The translations under genes and the position numbers were made by a program. Shown here piece by piece: positions 1-9,271 of a DNA stretch of 64,000 nucleotides. Source of the stretch: Trinickia symbiotica. Lineage in GTDB: Bacteria; Pseudomonadota; Gammaproteobacteria; Burkholderiales; Burkholderiaceae. Position 1 is the first letter of the stretch; the number at the start of each line of letters is the position of its first letter. The notes under the pieces are model-generated. The model did not search any database. It was given only the letters and a program-made list of their open reading frames with translations, and was not told the DNA's origin. Location of the stretch: positions 620,001-684,000 of the forward strand of contig NZ_PTIR01000001.1 of the NCBI RefSeq assembly GCF_002934455.1, read 5' to 3'.

Positions 1-2
1 CG

Positions 3-2723
3 ATGAACGACGAGCCGCTTTTCAGCGCGCGCTATCCGGCGCTCGCCTACCCGAGCTTCGATGCGATTCCGCCGCTCGTCGTGAGTGCGCTCACGTTCAT
101 CGAGGATCGGTACCTGCTCGATACGCGCGAGCCCTACCGCAATCCCGCCATGGACTGGGGGCGCTTCACGCGCGCACTCGGCGATCAAGCTCTGCGCTTC
201 GTCAATCCCCATCAATCGACGCCGGGCGGCAGCACGCTCGCCACGCAGATCGAGAAGTTTCGCCACTCGCCGGGCGGCCGCACCGCGACGCCGCCCGAAA
301 AGCTGCGCCAGATCGCATCGGCATCGGTACGCGCTTATCTCGGCGGCGAGGATACGATGCCGGCGCGCCGGACGATCGTCATGCATTACCTGAACACGGT
401 GCCGCTTGCCGCGCAGCCGGGCGTCGGCGAAATTTCCGGTCTTGGCGACGGACTCACCGCCTGGTACGGCCGCGACTTCAACGAGGTCAACAATCTGCTC
501 GCGCAGGCGAGCCTGCAAGGCCCGAGCGGCGAGGTATCGCCCGAGACCCTCGCCAAGCAGGCGCTCGCGTTCAAGCAAACGTTGTCGTTGCTCATCGCGC
601 AGCGCGCCCCCTCGTATTACCTCGTGCGCAATCCCGCGGCGCTGGATCGACTGACCGACAGCTATTTGCGCGTGCTGGCGGCCAACGGCGTGATCTCGCA
701 GCCGCTGCGCGACGCCGCCCTCGCCGAACGGCTCGTGCTCAATCGCGCTTCCGCGCCGCAGCCGGTCGGCGAATCGTACGTCGCGCGCAAAGCCGTCACG
801 CTTTTGCGGTCGCATCTTATGAATGCGCTCGGCGTCGCGAGCTACTACGATCTGGACCGGCTCGACCTGACGGCGCATGCCACGCTCGACAAGAGCCTGC
901 AGGAAAGCGTCAGCGAGGCGCTGGCGCGCGCGAGCACCGTCGATGGCGCGAAGGCCGCGGGCCTCTACGGCTTCGAAATGCTGCGCCCGGGCGACGATCC
1001 GTCGAAGATCGCATTCAGCTTCACGCTATTCGAGCGCCGCGGCGGCGAGAATCTGCTGCGCGTGCAGACCGACAGCGTCAATCAGCCGTTCGACATCAAT
1101 CACGGCGCGCGCCTCAACCTCGGCTCGACGGCCAAGCTGCGCACGATCGTCACGTATCTGCAGATTGTCGAGAGATTGCATGCGCGCTATGCGTCGATGT
1201 CGACAGCCGAGCTCAAGCGCGTGCAACCCGACCCGCTCGACAATCTCGCGCGCTGGGCCGTCGATTACCTTTCGCATACGAACGACCGATCGCTTCCGGC
1301 GATGCTCGATGCCGCCGTCGAGCGCAAGTACTCGGCGAGCCCCGGTGAGCTGTTCTCGACGGGCGGCGGAATGCAGGCGTTCACGAATTTCGACAAGTCC
1401 GACAACGGCCGCATCCTCACGATCAGCCAAGCGTTCCAGCACTCGGTGAACCTCGTCTTCGTGCGGCTCATGCGCGACATCGTCCACTACGAGATGATCG
1501 AGGCCGCCGGGCCGTCGCTGAGCTGGACCGACGATCCCGCGCTGAGGCAGCGCTACCTCAAGCAGTTCGTCGATCAGGAGAGCCTCGTCTATCTGCATCG
1601 CTTCTACAAGAAGTACGAGGGCAAGACGCCCGATGCGGCGCTCGATACGCTGATCGCGGGCATGCACAAGTCCGCGCCGAAGCTCGCGACAGCGTTGCGC
1701 AGCGTCGCGCCCGAGGAGCCGCTTCCGTGGTTCGGCGGGCGCATGCGCGCCGCTTTGAAAGGCACGCCCGATCAGTGGCTCACCGATGGCGACCTCGCCG
1801 CGCTCTATGCCAAGTACGGCATCGACAAGTTCAACCTCAACGATCGAGGCTACATCGCGCGCGTCCATCCGATCGAGCTCTGGATGCTCAACTATCTGCG
1901 CAAGCACCCCAACGCATCCGAAAATGAATTGCGCGCGGCGAGCAAAGATGCGCGATTCACGTCCTATGCGTGGCTCTTCAAAACCCGCCATCACTTGACG
2001 CAGGACCGCCGCATCCGCCGCATGGTCGAGCTCGAGGCGTACGGGCGGATCACGCAGGCGTGGCGCGCGCTCGGCTATCCGTTCGAGACGGTGACGCCTT
2101 CGTATGCCGCGGCCGTCGGCGCTTCAGGCGATCGCCCCGACGCGCTGGCGCAACTGATCGGCACGATCGCGAGCAACGGCAGAATGCTGCCGCTGCAAAG
2201 CATCGACTCGCTCGAGTTCGCGGCCGGCACACCGTTCGAGACGCACTTCGCGCATGTGCCGAGCAAGCAGGGTCCGGTCGTATCGCCCGAGATTGCCGAG
2301 GTCGTCCAGGGTCTGCTCACCTCCGTCGTGCAGGGCGGCACCGGCGCGCGCCTCGCGAGCGGCCTGCCGCTCGGAGACGGTCACACCCTCACCGTGTACG
2401 GCAAGACGGGGACCGGCGATCAGCGCTTCGAAGTCTACGCGAGCGGCCACAGACTCATCGAATCGCGCAAGGTCAATCGCACGGCGACGTTCGTATTCGT
2501 CATCGACAACCGCTTCTTCGGCTCCTTGACCGCCTTCACCCACGAGCCTTACGCGGCGCGCTACAGCTACACGAGTGCGATGGCCGTGCAGCTCTTGAAG
2601 TCGCTCGGCCCGACGCTCGCGCCGCTCATCGAGCACGAGGAGCGGACCAGCACGGCCGCCGAGCACGGAGAAGACGCCGCCTCCCCCACCCCTTCCGTCG
2701 TCAAGACCGCCTCTCCCTCGTGA
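3..2723 (+). CDS. Class A penicillin-binding protein (transglycosylase/transpeptidase), 5' end outside window
   Basis: Bifunctional peptidoglycan synthase of the PBP1 type. The first ~180 residues carry GT51 glycosyltransferase features (EDRY near residue 34, GGSTLATQ at 75-82, YLNTV near 129). The transpeptidase part has all three active-site motifs: STAK at 375-378 with the acylated Ser, SVN at 481-483 and KTGT at 801-804. 906 residues are visible. No N-terminal membrane anchor is seen and the first ATG lies 2 bases from the window edge, so the gene probably begins upstream. About 170 residues between the STAK-SVN block and the next conserved stretch make it longer than standard PBP1A. It is followed at 130 bp by the FadB-like gene on the same strand, with no evident functional link. 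Confidence 0.85.
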   Translation: MNDEPLFSARYPALAYPSFDAIPPLVVSALTFIEDRYLLDTREPYRNPAMDWGRFTRALGDQALRFVNPHQSTPGGSTLATQIEKFRHSPGGRTATPPEKLRQIASASVRAYLGGEDTMPARRTIVMHYLNTVPLAAQPGVGEISGLGDGLTAWYGRDFNEVNNLLAQASLQGPSGEVSPETLAKQALAFKQTLSLLIAQRAPSYYLVRNPAALDRLTDSYLRVLAANGVISQPLRDAALAERLVLNRASAPQPVGESYVARKAVTLLRSHLMNALGVASYYDLDRLDLTAHATLDKSLQESVSEALARASTVDGAKAAGLYGFEMLRPGDDPSKIAFSFTLFERRGGENLLRVQTDSVNQPFDINHGARLNLGSTAKLRTIVTYLQIVERLHARYASMSTAELKRVQPDPLDNLARWAVDYLSHTNDRSLPAMLDAAVERKYSASPGELFSTGGGMQAFTNFDKSDNGRILTISQAFQHSVNLVFVRLMRDIVHYEMIEAAGPSLSWTDDPALRQRYLKQFVDQESLVYLHRFYKKYEGKTPDAALDTLIAGMHKSAPKLATALRSVAPEEPLPWFGGRMRAALKGTPDQWLTDGDLAALYAKYGIDKFNLNDRGYIARVHPIELWMLNYLRKHPNASENELRAASKDARFTSYAWLFKTRHHLTQDRRIRRMVELEAYGRITQAWRALGYPFETVTPSYAAAVGASGDRPDALAQLIGTIASNGRMLPLQSIDSLEFAAGTPFETHFAHVPSKQGPVVSPEIAEVVQGLLTSVVQGGTGARLASGLPLGDGHTLTVYGKTGTGDQRFEVYASGHRLIESRKVNRTATFVFVIDNRFFGSLTAFTHEPYAARYSYTSAMAVQLLKSLGPTLAPLIEHEERTSTAAEHGEDAASPTPSVVKTASPS

Positions 2724-2853
2724 ATGCCGGGTGGGCCGCCGCTTGTGTAAAGCGGCGAGCCCCGTCGGCGATGCATGCGACAATCGCGCGACAACGACAA
2801 GCGCGAAAGCGCGCGCATGCCCATTCGCATCGACAAAATCCGCAGAGAGAGAC

Positions 2854-5019
2854 ATGACCCATCCAGCCGCCTCCGCGCCTTCCCCCTCCCCGATTTCCTC
2901 CGCTGGCGGAGACTCGCACGCCGTCACTCGAACGCTGCACGGCGACGTTCTCGTCATCGCCATCGACAATCCGCCCGTCAACGCGCTCGGCGTCGAAGTC
3001 CGACGCGGCCTTCTCGAAGCGATCGAAGCGGCCGACGCCGACGCCGCAGTCGCAGCCGTGGTCATCGTCGGCGTGGGCCGGAACTTCATCGCCGGCGCCG
3101 ACATTCGCGAGTTCGGCAAGCCGCCGCAGCCGCCTCATCTGCCTGCCGTCTGCGATCGCATCGAGGCAAGCACCAAGCCCGTCGTGGCCGCGATTCACGG
3201 CGCCGCGCTCGGCGGCGGGCTCGAAGTCGCGCTCGCGGCCCACTACCGGATCGCCGCGGCGGGTGCCAAGCTCGGCCTGCCCGAAGTGAAGCTCGGGTTA
3301 TTGCCGGGCGCGGGGGGCACGCAGCGCACCCCGCGGCTCATCGGTGCCCGAGCGGCGCTCGAGCTCATGCTCTCCGGCCGCCACGCGAGCGCGAACGAAG
3401 CGCTGACGCTCGGCCTCGTCGATCGTCTTTCCAAGACCGACGACATCCTCATCGAGGGGCTCGCCTACGCGCGCGAGCTCGTCGCCACGCGCCAGGGCAC
3501 GCGGCCGACGCGCGCGGCGAACGGACTCGCCGACGAAGCGGCGAGCCGTGCCGCTATCGAAGCGGCACGCAAGGAGACGGCAACGCGCTCACGCGGGCTC
3601 TTTTCGCCGCTGAAGATCGTCGAGGCCGTGCAAGCCGCGCTCGAGCGGCCATTCGACGAAGGCTTGGCACTCGAGCGCAGACTCTTTCTCGAATGCCTCG
3701 ACAGCCCGCAGCGCGCCGGGCTCGTCCACGCCTTCTTCGCCGAGCGTGAAGCGGCGAAGGTGCCCGAGGCGAGCGCCGCCAGGCCGCGTCCCATTGCGAG
3801 CGTCGGCATCGTCGGCGGCGGCACCATGGGTGCCGGCATCGCCGTCGCCGTGCTCGATGCGGGCCTGCCGGTCACGCTGATCGAGCGCGACGAAGCCGCG
3901 CTCGGCCGCGGGCGCGCGCACGTCGAGCGCGTCTATGACGGCCTGGTCGCGAAAGGGCGCATCGACGCGAAAGCGAAGGCGGATGCCATGGCACGCCTCG
4001 CGGGCAGCACGTCGTACGAGGCGCTCGCGAACGTCGACCTCGTGATCGAGGCGGTTTTCGAGGACATGGCCGTCAAAAAGGCCGTCTTCACCGAGCTCGA
4101 CCGCGTTGCCCGACCCGGCGCCGTGTTGGCGACGAACACGTCGTATCTCGACATCGACGAAATCGCCGGTGCGACCTCACGGCCCGCCGACGTCATCGGC
4201 TTGCACTTCTTCTCGCCGGCCAACGTGATGAAGCTGCTCGAAGTGGTCGTACCCGCGCGCGTCGCGGCCGATGTCGTCGCGACCGCGTTCGAGTTCGCCA
4301 AGCGGCTCTCGAAGGTTTCGGTGCGGGCCGGCGTCTGCGACGGCTTCATCGGCAATCGGCTCCTCGCCGTCTACCGGACCGCGGCCGACTATTTGCTCGA
4401 GGACGGCGCATCGCCCTATCAGATCGACGAGGCGATGCGCGCGTTCGGCTATCCGATGGGACCCTACCAGGTCATCGATCTCGCGGGCGGCGACATCGGC
4501 TGGGCCGCTCGCAAGCGGCGCGCGCCGACGCGCGATCCGCGCCTGCGCTACGTCGAGATCGCGGACCGCCTCTGCGAGCGCGGCTGGTTCGGACAAAAGA
4601 CGGGGCGCGGGTTTTACCTCTATCCTGAGGGCGCACGCACGGGCGTACGCGATCCCGAGGTCGAGGCGCTCATCGAAGACGAGCGCAAGCGGCGCGGCGT
4701 CACGCCCCGCAGCTTCACCGACGAGGAAATCGTCGAGCGCCTGATGACGGCCGTCGTCAACGAAGCGGCGAATATCGTCCGTGAAGGCATTGCGCTCCGC
4801 CCGTTGGACGTAGACGTCACGCTCATGCACGGCTACGGCTTTCCGCGCTATCGCGGCGGCCCGATGAAATATGCGGACACGCTCGGGCTCGCGAACGTGC
4901 TCGCGAGTTTGCGTCGCTTCGAAAAGGAGGACCCCCTCTTTTGGAAGCCGTCACCGCTCATCGTCGAACTCGTCGATCGCGGTGCCGACTTCTCGAGCCT
5001 CAATACGACGCGGGGGTGA
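2854..5019 (+). CDS. Fused enoyl-CoA hydratase / 3-hydroxyacyl-CoA dehydrogenase
   Basis: Bifunctional beta-oxidation enzyme, 721 aa. It hydrates 2-enoyl-CoA to 3-hydroxyacyl-CoA and oxidises that with NAD. The N-terminal crotonase domain (about residues 25-200) has the oxyanion-hole segment FIAGADIREF and the catalytic-region motif LPEVKLGLLPGAGGTQ. The NAD-binding Rossmann motif VGIVGGGTMGAGIA follows near residue 318, then the dehydrogenase motif HFFSPANVMKLLEVV and two C-terminal dehydrogenase domains. The start at 2854 is chosen because GAGAGA lies just upstream and the crotonase domain begins soon after; an in-frame ATG at 2731 would add 41 unconserved residues. The domain order matches FadB/FadJ and peroxisomal multifunctional enzymes. 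No thiolase gene is adjacent. Confidence 0.93.
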   Translation: MTHPAASAPSPSPISSAGGDSHAVTRTLHGDVLVIAIDNPPVNALGVEVRRGLLEAIEAADADAAVAAVVIVGVGRNFIAGADIREFGKPPQPPHLPAVCDRIEASTKPVVAAIHGAALGGGLEVALAAHYRIAAAGAKLGLPEVKLGLLPGAGGTQRTPRLIGARAALELMLSGRHASANEALTLGLVDRLSKTDDILIEGLAYARELVATRQGTRPTRAANGLADEAASRAAIEAARKETATRSRGLFSPLKIVEAVQAALERPFDEGLALERRLFLECLDSPQRAGLVHAFFAEREAAKVPEASAARPRPIASVGIVGGGTMGAGIAVAVLDAGLPVTLIERDEAALGRGRAHVERVYDGLVAKGRIDAKAKADAMARLAGSTSYEALANVDLVIEAVFEDMAVKKAVFTELDRVARPGAVLATNTSYLDIDEIAGATSRPADVIGLHFFSPANVMKLLEVVVPARVAADVVATAFEFAKRLSKVSVRAGVCDGFIGNRLLAVYRTAADYLLEDGASPYQIDEAMRAFGYPMGPYQVIDLAGGDIGWAARKRRAPTRDPRLRYVEIADRLCERGWFGQKTGRGFYLYPEGARTGVRDPEVEALIEDERKRRGVTPRSFTDEEIVERLMTAVVNEAANIVREGIALRPLDVDVTLMHGYGFPRYRGGPMKYADTLGLANVLASLRRFEKEDPLFWKPSPLIVELVDRGADFSSLNTTRG

Positions 5020-5025
5020 GCGAGC

Positions 5026-5214
5026 TCAGCACGGCGCCACGCATGTCGTCGTGCCCGGGGGCGTCACGATGGTGTTGCGTTCTTCAGGCGCGGTCTGCGT
5101 TCCCTGTGGCACCACGACGGTCGTATTCTCCTTCGGTGGCTGGCTCTTCGTGTAAGAGAAGCAGCCCGCGATAAAAAATGGCAGCAAAAGCGCCAAAAAC
5201 CAGTTGCGTTTCAT
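5026..5214 (-). CDS. Small lipoprotein
   Basis: A 62-aa protein with a lipoprotein signal: KR, a hydrophobic stretch LALLLPFF, then the lipobox IAGC. Cleavage and lipidation at the Cys would leave a mature peptide of about 45 residues rich in Pro, Thr and Val with two further Cys near the C-terminus. The start is the ATG at 5214, with GGAGG about 5 nt upstream; a GTG directly before it is too close to that ribosome site. Function is not recognisable. It runs tail-to-tail with the FadB-like gene, 6 bp apart. Confidence 0.7.
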   Translation of the reverse strand: MKRNWFLALLLPFFIAGCFSYTKSQPPKENTTVVVPQGTQTAPEERNTIVTPPGTTTCVAPC

Positions 5215-5460
5215 CACTTCCTCCCTGTTGTATCGGCCGATGACGGCGGCGCGGCGAATGTCGATGCGCTGATGGAAAGCAGCTCGCCCATCTCACACGC
5301 GACAACGCGGCGGGATGCCGCCAGTCGACGGCGCCGGCATCCCGATCAAAGGGTCAGCAAAAGCGGTTCCCGGACGAGTGACGATCAAGCGGGAAAGTCG
5401 GAGGAAATGCGCGCAGCGCCGCAACCCGCGCCGGATGGCCGACGAGCACGGCTGTTCGCG

Positions 5461-5949
5461 TCAATCGCCGACGTATATCGTGAGCGTCTCCTTGACTTCT
5501 TCCATGACGACATAGCTTTTCGACTGCGTCGCACCCGGCAATTGCAGCAGAATGTCGCCGAGCAATTTGCGGTAGTCGGCCATTTCGCCGATGCGGGCCT
5601 TGATCAGGTAGTCGAAGTCCCCCGACACCAGGTGACACTCCAGGACTTCGGGAATCTTCTGCACCTCACGGCGAAACTGGTCGAACATGTTCCCGCTCTT
5701 GTGATCGAGCGTGATTTCGACGAAGACGAGCAGCGCCGCGCCGAGTTGCAACGGGTCGACGCGCGCGTGATAGCCCGTGATGACGCCATCGCGCTCCATC
5801 CGTTTGACCCGCTCGATGCAAGGCGTCACCGTCAGGCCGACGCGTTCGGCGAGGTCTTTCATCGCGATGCGCCCGTCTTCCTGCAGCACTTTGAGGATAT
5901 GGTGATCGAGCTTGTCCAGCTTGCGTACGGGTTGCCGTTGCGTGCGCAT
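5461..5949 (-). CDS. Lrp/AsnC-family transcriptional regulator, probable dadA regulator
   Basis: A 162-aa feast/famine regulator. The N-terminal winged helix-turn-helix (about residues 10-65, including LDKLDHHILKVLQEDGR and the recognition region GLTVTPCIERVKRMER) binds DNA. The C-terminal half is the RAM/ACT-like ligand domain ending in EVKETLTIYVGD. It is divergent from dadA across a 98-bp intergenic region that contains an AT-rich inverted repeat. Neighbouring Lrp-type regulators of dadA respond to alanine in other proteobacteria, and that role is inferred here from position. Confidence 0.9.
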   Translation of the reverse strand: MRTQRQPVRKLDKLDHHILKVLQEDGRIAMKDLAERVGLTVTPCIERVKRMERDGVITGYHARVDPLQLGAALLVFVEITLDHKSGNMFDQFRREVQKIPEVLECHLVSGDFDYLIKARIGEMADYRKLLGDILLQLPGATQSKSYVVMEEVKETLTIYVGD

Positions 5950-5981
5950 GTCTTTTCACCAAAATTTGAAAAAGTACAGTA

Positions 5982-5998
5982 ACAAAAACTGCTTTTGT
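5982..5998. promoter_or_regulatory. Inverted repeat between Lrp-type regulator and dadA
   Basis: ACAAAA-5 nt-TTTTGT, a perfect 6-bp inverted repeat in the AT-rich 98-bp region shared by two divergent genes. Lrp/AsnC proteins bind AT-rich palindromes of this size, so it is a plausible operator for the adjacent regulator and for dadA. Assignment is inference from position and symmetry. Confidence 0.4.
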
Positions 5999-6047
5999 CA
6001 CAATAGTATAGCGCCAAGAACTGGATCTTCCGTCTTGAGGGACAGCT

Positions 6048-7334
6048 ATGCGAGTCATCGTTCTGGGCAGCGGCGTGGTCGGCGTGACGAGCGCCTATTA
6101 TTTGGCGCGCGCCGGTCATGAAGTCACCGTCGTCGATCGCGAGGCGGGGCCCGCGCTCGAAACGAGCTTCGCCAACGCCGGGCAGATCTCGCCCGGCTAC
6201 GCCGCGCCGTGGGCCGCGCCCGGCGTGCCGCTAAAAGCCGTCAAGTGGATGTTTCAGAAACACGCGCCGCTCGCGATCCGGCTCGACGGCACACAATTCC
6301 AGCTGCGCTGGATGTGGGAAATGCTGCGCAACTGCACCGCCGAGCGTTATGCGACCAACAAGGGCCGCATGGTCCGCCTCGCCGAGTACAGCCGCGATTG
6401 CCTGCAAGCGCTGCGCGCCGAGACCGGCATTCAATATGAAGGCCGCACCGGCGGCACACTGCAGGTTTTTCGCACTCAGCAGCAGCTCGACGGCGCAGCA
6501 AAGGATGTCGCCGTCCTGAAAGAGGCGAACGTTCCTTATGAGCTCTTGAGCGCGACCGAGCTTTCGCGCGCCGAACCGGCGCTCGCGGCCGTCTCGCACA
6601 AGCTGACGGGCGGCTTGCGGCTGCCCGGGGACGAAACCGGCGACTGCCAACTGTTCACGACACGCCTCGCCGCGATGGCCGCCGGGCTTGGCGTGAAGTT
6701 CCGCTTCGGCACGTCGATCGACGAACTGCTGATGGCGTCGGGTCGCATCGCGGGCGTGCGCTGCGGCGACGAAGTGCTGCGCGCCGATACGTACGTCGTG
6801 GCGCTCGGCTCGTACTCGACGAAGCTCGTCGCCGACATCGTGAAGATTCCCGTGTATCCGCTGAAGGGTTATTCGATCACCGCGCCTGTCGTCAACGCCG
6901 AGGCCGCGCCTGTCTCGACCGTGCTCGACGAGACTTACAAAATCGCGATTACGCGCTTCGACAATCGGATCCGCGTCGGCGGCATGGCCGAGATCGTCGG
7001 CTTCGACAAGAACCTTCGCCAAGCCCGCCGCGAGACGCTCGAGATGTGCGTGAACGATCTGTTTCCTGGCGCCGGCGACACGTCGCAGGCGCCGTTCTGG
7101 ACGGGCTTGCGCCCCATGACGCCCGACGGCACGCCGATCGTCGGCCGCACGCCGTTGCCCAACCTCTTCCTCAACACGGGCCACGGCACGCTAGGCTGGA
7201 CGATGTCGTGCGGCTCCGGGCAATTGCTGGCCGACCTGATTTCGGGCAAGCGGCCCGCGATCAAGGCCGACGATCTGTCCGTGCATCGATACATCGGCGA
7301 TCTCGGCTCCACGCCGCGTCCCGCCTACGCGTAA
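6048..7334 (+). CDS. dadA: D-amino acid dehydrogenase
   Basis: A 428-aa FAD-dependent membrane-associated dehydrogenase that oxidises D-alanine and other D-amino acids to 2-oxo acids, passing electrons to the respiratory chain. The N-terminal dinucleotide motif [18 protein letters not shown] is followed by the DadA signature region [18 protein letters not shown]. The C-terminal FAD-closing segment [20 protein letters not shown] is present. The length equals that of typical DadA (about 430). GAGGGA lies 8 nt before the ATG. The alanine racemase gene often paired with dadA is not adjacent. The divergent Lrp-type gene probably regulates it. Confidence 0.96.
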   Translation: MRVIVLGSGVVGVTSAYYLARAGHEVTVVDREAGPALETSFANAGQISPGYAAPWAAPGVPLKAVKWMFQKHAPLAIRLDGTQFQLRWMWEMLRNCTAERYATNKGRMVRLAEYSRDCLQALRAETGIQYEGRTGGTLQVFRTQQQLDGAAKDVAVLKEANVPYELLSATELSRAEPALAAVSHKLTGGLRLPGDETGDCQLFTTRLAAMAAGLGVKFRFGTSIDELLMASGRIAGVRCGDEVLRADTYVVALGSYSTKLVADIVKIPVYPLKGYSITAPVVNAEAAPVSTVLDETYKIAITRFDNRIRVGGMAEIVGFDKNLRQARRETLEMCVNDLFPGAGDTSQAPFWTGLRPMTPDGTPIVGRTPLPNLFLNTGHGTLGWTMSCGSGQLLADLISGKRPAIKADDLSVHRYIGDLGSTPRPAYA

Positions 7335-7340
7335 CGGCAG

Positions 7341-7375
7341 GAGGCGCCTCCAAGAGGCGCCCTCTTCATTTCCGC
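7341..7375 (+). terminator. Hairpin after dadA
   Basis: Perfect 8-bp stem GGCGCCTC-CAA-GAGGCGCC (7343-7361) starting 9 bp after the dadA stop, followed by a loose T-rich run CTCTTCATTTCC. The poor T-tract makes it a weak intrinsic terminator. It also separates dadA from the convergent acyl-CoA dehydrogenase gene. Confidence 0.6.
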
Positions 7376-7385
7376 CGCGCGGCGC

Positions 7386-9176
7386 TCAAAACTGATCTTC
7401 GGACAACGCCAGCACACCCTCGCCGCCCTTCGCGCTCAAGATAGCCACCTCGAGCGCCGCGGCTCGCGGCAAGACATGTTCCGCATAGAAGCGCGCCGTG
7501 GCGATCTTCGCGCCATAGAACGAAGGATCGGTCGATTCGTTCGCGGCCGCCGCGAGCATCGCTCGCGCCATCTGCCAACCGGCGAGCACGATTCCCGCGA
7601 GTTGCAGGTAGAGAACGCTGCCGGCAAACACCGCGTTGGGATCGCGCTTCGCATTGGACAGGACGAAGCCGACGGCGGCCGCAAGCGAGCGCGCGCCGGC
7701 CTGGAGTCGATCGCGCATCGACACGAAGGCGGCGCCATCGTGCGCCGAAAGCGCCTGGATAGTCTCGCCGATGCGGTCGATCAGCTGCTTCGCCACGGCG
7801 CCGCCGTCGCGCAGCGTCTTGCGGCTGACGAGGTCGTTCGCCTGGATCGCCGTCGTGCCTTCGTAAATGGTCAGAATGCGCGCGTCGCGATAGTACTGGG
7901 CGGCGCCGGTTTCCTCGATGAATCCCATGCCGCCGTGCACCTGGACACCGAGGCTCGCCACCTCGATCGAAAGCTCCGTGCACCATCCCTTGACGATCGG
8001 CACGAGGTATTCATAGACGGCTTGATGTTCGGCGCGCTTCGCTTCGTCGGGATGACGATGCGCGATGTCGCTTTCGGCGGCCGCCACATAGGCGAGCGCA
8101 CGCGCGCCTTCCGTCAGCGCACGCATCGTCGCGAGCATCCGGCGCACGTCCGGATGATGAATGATCGTCACCGCCTCTTTCGCCGAACCGTCGACAGGCC
8201 GGCTCTGCACGCGCTCCTTCGCGTAGGCGACGGCCTTCTGGTAAGCGCGATCGGCAACGGCGATGCCCTGCATCCCGACGGCGAAGCGGGCTGCATTCAT
8301 CATGATGAACATGTATTCGAGACCGCGATTCTCCTCGCCGACGAGATAGCCGAGCGCGCCGCCATGGTCTCCGAACTGGAGCACGGCCGTCGGACTCGCC
8401 TTGATGCCGAGCTTGTGTTCGATCGAAACGCAATGCACGTCGTTGCGGGCACCGAGCGAACCGTCGTCGTTGACGTGAAACTTCGGCACGATGAAAAGCG
8501 AAATGCCTTTGACACCCTCGGGCGCGTCGGGCGTGCGCGCAAGCACGAGATGGACGATGTTGTCGGCCATGTCGTGCTCGCCCCACGTAATGAAAATCTT
8601 GGTGCCGAAGAGCCGATAAGTGCCGTCGCCTTGCGGCTCGGCTCGCGTGCGCACGAGCGCGAGGTCCGAGCCGGCCTGCGGCTCCGTCAGATTCATCGTG
8701 CCCGTCCACTCGCCGCCGATCAGCTTCGGCACATAGCGCTGCTTCTGCTCCTCGCTGCCGGCGGTGAGCAGCGCTTCGATCGCGCCGTCGGTCAGAAGCG
8801 GGCAAAGCGAAAACGAGAGGTTCGCCGCATTGAGCATCTCGATGCAGGGCGTACCGATGAGCTTCGGTAAGCCTTGACCCTCATAGTCGAGCGGGTGTTG
8901 CACCCCTTGCCAGCCCCCTTCGACGAACTGACGAAACGCTTCCTTGAAACCGGGAGTCGCGGTGACGGCGCCTTCGTTCCATACACTCGGATTGCGGTCG
9001 CCTTCGACGTTGAGCGGAGCGAGCACCGCTTCGCAAAGCTTGGCCGATTCGTCGAGCACAGCCTGCGCCGTGTCGAGCGTCGCTTCCTCGAAGCCTGGCA
9101 GCTTGCCGATTTCGTCCAAGCCGGCCAGCTCCTTCATCACGAACAGCATGTCCTTGATAGGCGCGATGTAGCTCAT
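7386..9176 (-). CDS. Acyl-CoA dehydrogenase (FadE/DmdC-like, long form)
   Basis: A 596-aa flavoprotein dehydrogenase of acyl-CoA thioesters. It is longer than the ~380-aa classical enzymes because of a C-terminal extension, as in the 3-methylmercaptopropionyl-CoA dehydrogenase-like group. Recognisable parts are the FAD/substrate region MNLTEPQAGSDLALVRT, the core motif GVQVHGGMGFIEETGAAQYY and YEGTTAIQ containing the usual catalytic Glu. The start at 9176 (MSYIAPIKDM) has GGAGGA 5 nt upstream; upstream in-frame codons run through a terminator and are not coding. It lies downstream of etfBA on the same strand, separated by a hairpin, so its product probably reduces that ETF. The substrate cannot be read from sequence. 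Confidence 0.93.
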   Translation of the reverse strand: MSYIAPIKDMLFVMKELAGLDEIGKLPGFEEATLDTAQAVLDESAKLCEAVLAPLNVEGDRNPSVWNEGAVTATPGFKEAFRQFVEGGWQGVQHPLDYEGQGLPKLIGTPCIEMLNAANLSFSLCPLLTDGAIEALLTAGSEEQKQRYVPKLIGGEWTGTMNLTEPQAGSDLALVRTRAEPQGDGTYRLFGTKIFITWGEHDMADNIVHLVLARTPDAPEGVKGISLFIVPKFHVNDDGSLGARNDVHCVSIEHKLGIKASPTAVLQFGDHGGALGYLVGEENRGLEYMFIMMNAARFAVGMQGIAVADRAYQKAVAYAKERVQSRPVDGSAKEAVTIIHHPDVRRMLATMRALTEGARALAYVAAAESDIAHRHPDEAKRAEHQAVYEYLVPIVKGWCTELSIEVASLGVQVHGGMGFIEETGAAQYYRDARILTIYEGTTAIQANDLVSRKTLRDGGAVAKQLIDRIGETIQALSAHDGAAFVSMRDRLQAGARSLAAAVGFVLSNAKRDPNAVFAGSVLYLQLAGIVLAGWQMARAMLAAAANESTDPSFYGAKIATARFYAEHVLPRAAALEVAILSAKGGEGVLALSEDQF

Positions 9177-9200
9177 TGTCTCCTCCGTCCCAAGCGCATT

Positions 9201-9230
9201 AAAAAAGGGGCGCGTCGCGCCCCCACTTTT
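9201..9230 (-). terminator. Intrinsic terminator after etfA
   Basis: On the minus strand a GC stem (GGGGCGCG paired with CGCGCCCC, 9207-9223) is followed by TTTTTT. It lies between etfA and the downstream acyl-CoA dehydrogenase gene and should end most etfBA transcripts, leaving some read-through or a separate promoter for the next gene. Confidence 0.75.
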
Positions 9231-9271
9231 TCGGTTCAGGCGCCGCTCATTGCAGCGCTTCACGCGTCAGG